Below, in pieces: positions 41,521 through 45,041 of a DNA stretch of 45,041 nucleotides. The notes below the pieces were generated by a model. It worked only from the letters and a program-made list of their open reading frames with translations. It made no database searches and was not told the DNA's origin. The translations under genes and the position numbers were made by a program. Origin of the DNA: Simkaniaceae bacterium (lineage in GTDB: Bacteria; Chlamydiota; Chlamydiia; Chlamydiales; JACRBE01); the NCBI GenBank assembly GCA_021734805.1, contig JAIPIG010000016.1, positions 1-45,041 of the forward strand. The letters are read 5' to 3'. Position 1 is the first letter of the stretch. Each line of letters begins with the position of its first letter.

Positions 41521-43814
41521 GAAGGATCAACTTCTTGCTCAGCGAAATGAATCGCATTTTGCAATTTCATTTCATTGAGTAAATCTTTCATAACTACTTC
41601 TCTTGCTTCTTCGCATAGCAACCGATATCCCTCATCTATGGCCTTATTCTTCTCCTTTTCATCAATTTTTTTATCATCGACATGGAAGAAGGCAAGCCCT
41701 TGCCCCGGGAGAAGCGCAATAGAAGACCATTCGTCTTTTTTCATTCTAAAAACACATTCATCAAAGAGCGGAGATGGATGACTGCGGCTCAGTGTATGTT
41801 GTTTTGTCGTCAATCGGAATTGATTCTCAATCCCCTCTATTGATACCTCATCTTGATTGCTTGATTGCCTCTTTGCCAATGTTTCTGCAAAAAAATCATA
41901 CATCCGGTATGCAGCAAGTTCATCAAGAGAAATAGATTCATCTAACGTGAGGCCTTGCTTTGTTTTTAGATAGGCTTGCAATTGGGCAATAATATCAAAA
42001 AAGACAAGACGCCCCACTTCTTCTCTCACCTCGCTGAGGGGTCTAAACTCTTGAGATGCATTTTTAAAAAGAGTGGGATTGCTCATTCTCACATTCACAT
42101 ATTCCCGCTCTAATTTTTCATTGAGCAAACGATCTAGTATGCCATAGGTGCATGCCTGCTCAAATGTCAAAATTTGATACTCATCATCAATATGAGAAAT
42201 TTGGATGCGATAAAATGCATGACCGTCTCCGATTAGATCAACGACAGGTTCTTCGCCATTTTTTTGAGCATCGGCATAGGCTCTTTCAAATTTCTCAATT
42301 AAATCATTGTTATCCTCAAATCCTTTGAAGACTTGGTTGACATCATCGAGATTCAGGATCACATCTTTTGATGCCATTTCTTTATCTTTAAGCGCGGCTA
42401 AAATCCAACTCGGATTTTTTTCGATAATTTGTTCTTTCACATATTCATCGATCTTGAGTTTAACAGCCGGAGCAAGCTGTTCAAGCACCTGTAATTTTTC
42501 ATCGATTGTCGATGCAGGCTTCAACGCAAGTTCGGGGAATTTGCTCATTAACTCTGTAAAACATAGCGTTTCATATTCCGTCAGCTCTTTTAATCCCACA
42601 TGCAGTGCGATTTCCGATTTAGCCACTTCAGCAATATCGAGTTTAAAATGTTTCCCAAGCAATTTAGGGCAACGGCTTTTGACTCTTTCTACCGAGTGGT
42701 ATTGAGAAGGAATAGCAACCAATGAAGAAGGGGTTCTCTTCGCAACCACATCGAGATAGACCTCCAGCTTCATCATCGTCTCAAAATCATTGACAACAAG
42801 CGATGAGGGCAATGAATAGACGTTGAGATCCAGATTTTCCTGAGCAAATTTATTGACCTGATCATAGGCTAGCGTATCGAGAACAACACTGGCATCCGCC
42901 TCTTCAAATAAACGTCTAAATAATAAAATTTTCTGCCATATTTTCACAGCGTGCTTCTCAGTTATGAAAAGCTTTTTTAGCGCCACGCGGTAAGGATGTG
43001 GGGCGCCTTTGACATTTGTCTTTTCATCAGGGGCAAGCACTTTATGAGCGCGCACGGCATGATCCATAAGCGACGCTCTTGCTTCTTCAACGCTCACTTT
43101 ATAGCCCTTTTGTTTGGCATGAAGCGCACCGTTATGAATAAATTGAGCGCATAGCGCTATGAATTTTTCTCCGAATAATTCATAGGGAGTATGAACATTG
43201 AAAACGGCTAAATTTCCTCTTTGGATATAGGGATCGGCCATGCGTGGTGAAAACTGCCTCTCGTGAAAATAGAGAAACTGCCTTAAAAGATCTTCCGGAA
43301 ATTGAGCCTGTGCGACATAGGCATCAATAACATAGTGTATTTTCTTCTGTGCATCGTTTTCTTCGAAAAAATTATGGTAGGCATTGAATAAATCGGGAGC
43401 GAATCGCGTCCAGATATTTTCTGCACTAATGAAGGGGAATTCAGGGTGTTGATAAGGGCGATAACGCATATAGGCATCGAGTTTAGATTCTAAATCCTCT
43501 TTCAGCTCATCATAATAAGATTCAATGAGCATTGCTCCTAATCCCGATTTCAAAAAGTCTTTTATAATCACATCATCTGCAGTCAATGTCAATCCTACAT
43601 AGGGATTAGAGCTCTGTGATAAAAACCGGACAATCTCATCGATCTCTTTAGAATGGATTTTAGATCCGTCAATGGCTTGCCCTAATACGACATTTTTCTT
43701 CTGGCTATTTCCCCCCCCATAGGAAGTGATTCCGAAAAAGCTCATTGAAAAAATAACGAGAACTCCTGCAATGGCAAATATAATTTTTTGATGTTTGCGT
43801 AAGAAACCAAGCAT
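41517..43814 (-). CDS. SurA/PpiD-like membrane-anchored periplasmic chaperone
   Basis: A 765-residue protein with the short cytoplasmic start and single helix typical of PpiD (MLGFLRKHQKIIFAIAGVLV, then FSMSFFGITSYGG), followed by QAIDGSKIHSKEIDEIVRFL, a SurA_N-like segment. The rest is long, helical and charged. I do not see the parvulin catalytic block clearly, so it may be a chaperone without isomerase activity. PpiD proteins sit at the SecYEG exit and help folding of outer-membrane proteins. It leads a three-gene operon with the CT283-like gene and gcvH. Confidence 0.7.
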   Translation of the reverse strand: MLGFLRKHQKIIFAIAGVLVIFSMSFFGITSYGGGNSQKKNVVLGQAIDGSKIHSKEIDEIVRFLSQSSNPYVGLTLTADDVIIKDFLKSGLGAMLIESYYDELKEDLESKLDAYMRYRPYQHPEFPFISAENIWTRFAPDLFNAYHNFFEENDAQKKIHYVIDAYVAQAQFPEDLLRQFLYFHERQFSPRMADPYIQRGNLAVFNVHTPYELFGEKFIALCAQFIHNGALHAKQKGYKVSVEEARASLMDHAVRAHKVLAPDEKTNVKGAPHPYRVALKKLFITEKHAVKIWQKILLFRRLFEEADASVVLDTLAYDQVNKFAQENLDLNVYSLPSSLVVNDFETMMKLEVYLDVVAKRTPSSLVAIPSQYHSVERVKSRCPKLLGKHFKLDIAEVAKSEIALHVGLKELTEYETLCFTELMSKFPELALKPASTIDEKLQVLEQLAPAVKLKIDEYVKEQIIEKNPSWILAALKDKEMASKDVILNLDDVNQVFKGFEDNNDLIEKFERAYADAQKNGEEPVVDLIGDGHAFYRIQISHIDDEYQILTFEQACTYGILDRLLNEKLEREYVNVRMSNPTLFKNASQEFRPLSEVREEVGRLVFFDIIAQLQAYLKTKQGLTLDESISLDELAAYRMYDFFAETLAKRQSSNQDEVSIEGIENQFRLTTKQHTLSRSHPSPLFDECVFRMKKDEWSSIALLPGQGLAFFHVDDKKIDEKEKNKAIDEGYRLLCEEAREVVMKDLLNEMKLQNAIHFAEQEVDPS

Positions 43815-43877
43815 AACCTATATCCGCTGTAAAAATAGACTTTATGCAAAAATTTAACAAAACACCGAGTATTTAGC

Positions 43878-43951
43878 TAGCCCGCATTTTTCACAAATTT
43901 GAGCCCTCCTCCCCAACTTTATGAAAAATGCGGGCTAGTGCTCTGTCACAA
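43878..43951. repeat. GCCCGCATTTTTCA hairpin repeat upstream of the PpiD-like gene
   Basis: TAGCCCGCATTTTTCACAAA at 43878 and, inverted, TTTATGAAAAATGCGGGCTA ending 43937 form a hairpin. The tail GTGCTCTGTCACAA recurs at 19813-19826, and the arm resembles the GCATTT arms after lepA. A small ATACC/GGTAT hairpin with a T-run follows at 43954-43975. Confidence 0.75.
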
Positions 43952-44035
43952 TTATACCGACAAGGTATTTTTTTACTTTTTTTAAAGAACCGGATCATCT
44001 ATCATATTTGGTGCATTATCACAAATTAGTTCGTT

Positions 44036-44575
44036 ATGACACCTACCGGTAAATATCACTATTACCCCTCTCAAAAAGACCTCTCATCGCCTTCTTTACT
44101 CGTTAAAAGAACAGGCGAAGAGATTGTTTCCGAAAAAGCCATTTCAGATACTGTCTACCGCAGCGCCATTGCATTTTTTTCAAAATTAAGCTCGGATATG
44201 AAGGAAAAGCTTTATTCACAAATGTTTAATTCAAGCGGAAGCATTTTGGAAACGGATCATTGGAGATTTGATATTCAAAATCCCACCAAAACCCATAGAA
44301 ACCTTCAAATCCAGACAAAAGGATCTACAATTGCTACGATCCTTGTACCTAAAGAACTAGAGCTTTTCGGTGATTCAACAACACAAATGAAAGCTAAACA
44401 AGCTGAAGTCGTCAACTATATTGCCCGACAACTTGTAGTTTTGCTCAAGTCAGGACATAAACGCGTTGTTCACAGAGGCCTTCCCTTTGAAGGTCATCAT
44501 ATTGCCGTTGAATGCAAAATCATTCCGGGAACTATTTTTAATCATACCGGCATTGACTGCCCTACAAAGGCTTAA
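44036..44575 (+). CDS. Hypothetical protein, first of two tandem paralogs
   Basis: The protein has 179 residues, soluble, with no recognised domain and no signal peptide. The N-terminal 30 residues are polar. The central block FFSKLSSDMKEKLYSQMFNS and RFDIQNPTKTHRNLQIQT is shared with the next gene (see below). The C-terminal part (HHIAVECKIIPGTIFNHTG) is unique in the window. No strong ribosome-binding site is visible. A helical N-terminal half with a beta C-terminus would fit a secreted effector or a small enzyme; nothing distinguishes these. Confidence 0.7.
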   Translation: MTPTGKYHYYPSQKDLSSPSLLVKRTGEEIVSEKAISDTVYRSAIAFFSKLSSDMKEKLYSQMFNSSGSILETDHWRFDIQNPTKTHRNLQIQTKGSTIATILVPKELELFGDSTTQMKAKQAEVVNYIARQLVVLLKSGHKRVVHRGLPFEGHHIAVECKIIPGTIFNHTGIDCPTKA

Positions 44576-44582
44576 TATTTTT

Positions 44583-44915
44583 ATGGCTTCACACATTCAT
44601 CAATACCACACGCGCTCCGCTGCGCATGCAACAGGAACCTTATCAACATCAAAACGCCTTGTCATTAACAGATTAGGTAAAAAAGAAGTTTCTGATCGAG
44701 TTTCTAAAGAGATATATGAGCTTGCAATAAGGTTTTTCACGTCCCTCACCCCTGATCAAAAAGAAGCTTTTTATTCTCAATTGTTTCGAAGACCCGGAAC
44801 AATCTACGATCTTGGGGATAATTTGCGCATTGATGTTCAAAACCCCTTGAGGGATAAAACTAACATTCAAGTTCAATTTGACAGCTCCCCATGGCTAAAG
44901 CCAGGGGATTCCTAA
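44583..44915 (+). pseudogene. Second tandem paralog, truncated by an IS200/IS605-type end
   Basis: The frame starts at ATG 44583, 8 nt after the first paralog. It aligns with it over SKEIYELAIRFFTSLTPDQK, EAFYSQLF and LRIDVQNPLRDKTNIQVQ. Similarity stops at about codon 98. From 44878 the sequence is a transposon end, and the last residues (SSPWLKPGDS) are encoded by that end, so the native C-terminus, about 80 residues by comparison, is lost or displaced beyond the window. It is probably inactive. Confidence 0.75.
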
Positions 44916-45041
44916 TTCACAGAGAACAGCCAGAGGACGCAGCTTGGTTATCGCAAAAGTCCAAAGAGGACTTTTACGTTTTTTACAACCCATGCCCTCC
45001 GGTCTTACATTCTCTCCAAAGGCTTAACATCCCGAGTGCCC
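44878..45041 (-). mobile_element. Right end of an IS200/IS605-family element (partial)
   Basis: The boundary TTGACAGCTCCCC (the complement ends GGGGAGCTGTCAA) and the hairpin CCCCATGGCTAAAGCC with AGGGG at 44887-44907, which has a bulged A, are typical of IS200/IS605 right ends cleaved after TCAA. The element continues past the window edge. A second small hairpin (AAAGTCC/GGACTTT) lies at about 44957-44975. Confidence 0.65.
45005..45041 (-). CDS. tnpB: TnpB C-terminal tail (partial)
   Basis: Only the last 11-12 codons are in the window, reading GTRDVKPLERM and stop on the minus strand. The GTRDVKPLE pattern fits the C-terminal tail of TnpB (RNA-guided nuclease of IS605-type elements), and its position just inside the right end agrees. 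This is too short to be sure. Confidence 0.45.
   Translation of the reverse strand, partial: GTRDVKPLERM

Noticed and set aside
1-45041. CRISPR array or toxin-antitoxin cluster
   Set aside because: No regularly spaced direct repeats and no paired small toxin/antitoxin genes were found. The repeats present are palindromic and dispersed.

Overview
The window looks like chromosome from an environmental (Parachlamydia/Waddlia/Simkania-like) member of the Chlamydiae. The evidence is gene content and order recalled from Chlamydia trachomatis. Reading 21.3 kb down to 4.3 kb, gnd - lepA - npt1 (ATP/ADP translocase) - small basic protein - ytgA-B-C(R)-D - dxr - rseP matches the CT063-CT072 block. From 21.5 to 43.8 kb, amiA - murE - pbp3 - ftsL-like - rsmH - mraZ - small hypothetical - TPR chaperone-like - dnaA - nqrBCDE - gcvH - hypothetical matches CT268-CT283. 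The two blocks meet at a tRNA-Arg(CCU). Base composition is moderately AT-rich (estimated by eye), and intergenic DNA is unusually rich in palindromic repeats, unlike the compact pathogenic chlamydiae. The species cannot be fixed from the window.

Layout. 1-4.3 kb: a dispersed repeat, fumarase (fumC), a secreted GH1 glycosidase-like protein with a lost catalytic acid/base, and a BtaA-like (DUF3419) protein. 4.3-12.6 kb: a tightly coupled minus-strand operon, mrp-DUF971 fusion, ytgABCD metal transporter (YtgC carries a C-terminal DtxR-type repressor domain), dxr (isoprenoids) and rseP (site-2 protease). 12.9-17.7 kb: plus-strand small basic protein, nucleotide translocase and LepA, separated by large palindromic insertions. 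17.7-19.8 kb: an accessory patch with a repeat nested inside another hairpin, a collapsed DUF234-type ATPase gene and an SDR oxidoreductase. 19.8-21.5 kb: gnd and the tRNA. 21.5-27.8 kb: division/cell-wall cluster mraZ-rsmH-ftsL-ftsI-murE-amiA. 28-31.4 kb: small chlamydial protein, TPR protein, dnaA, ComF-like protein. 31.4-36.5 kb: a 1678-residue AsmA/TamB-like envelope protein. 36.6-40.5 kb: Na+-translocating NADH:quinone reductase subunits B-E. 40.6-43.8 kb: gcvH, a hypothetical protein and a SurA/PpiD-like membrane protein. 44-45 kb: tandem paralogous unknown genes, the second cut by the end of an IS200/IS605-type element.

The genes support obligate intracellular life: nucleotide import (Npt1), metal import with its own repressor, a sodium-pumping respiratory complex, DAP-type peptidoglycan synthesis for division, and isoprenoid supply. 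The most unusual feature is a set of palindromic elements with short target duplications. One sits in frame inside the signal-peptide codons of the amidase AmiA; removing it with one ATAAT copy restores a textbook lipoprotein signal peptide. This resembles the Rickettsia palindromic elements in behaviour.
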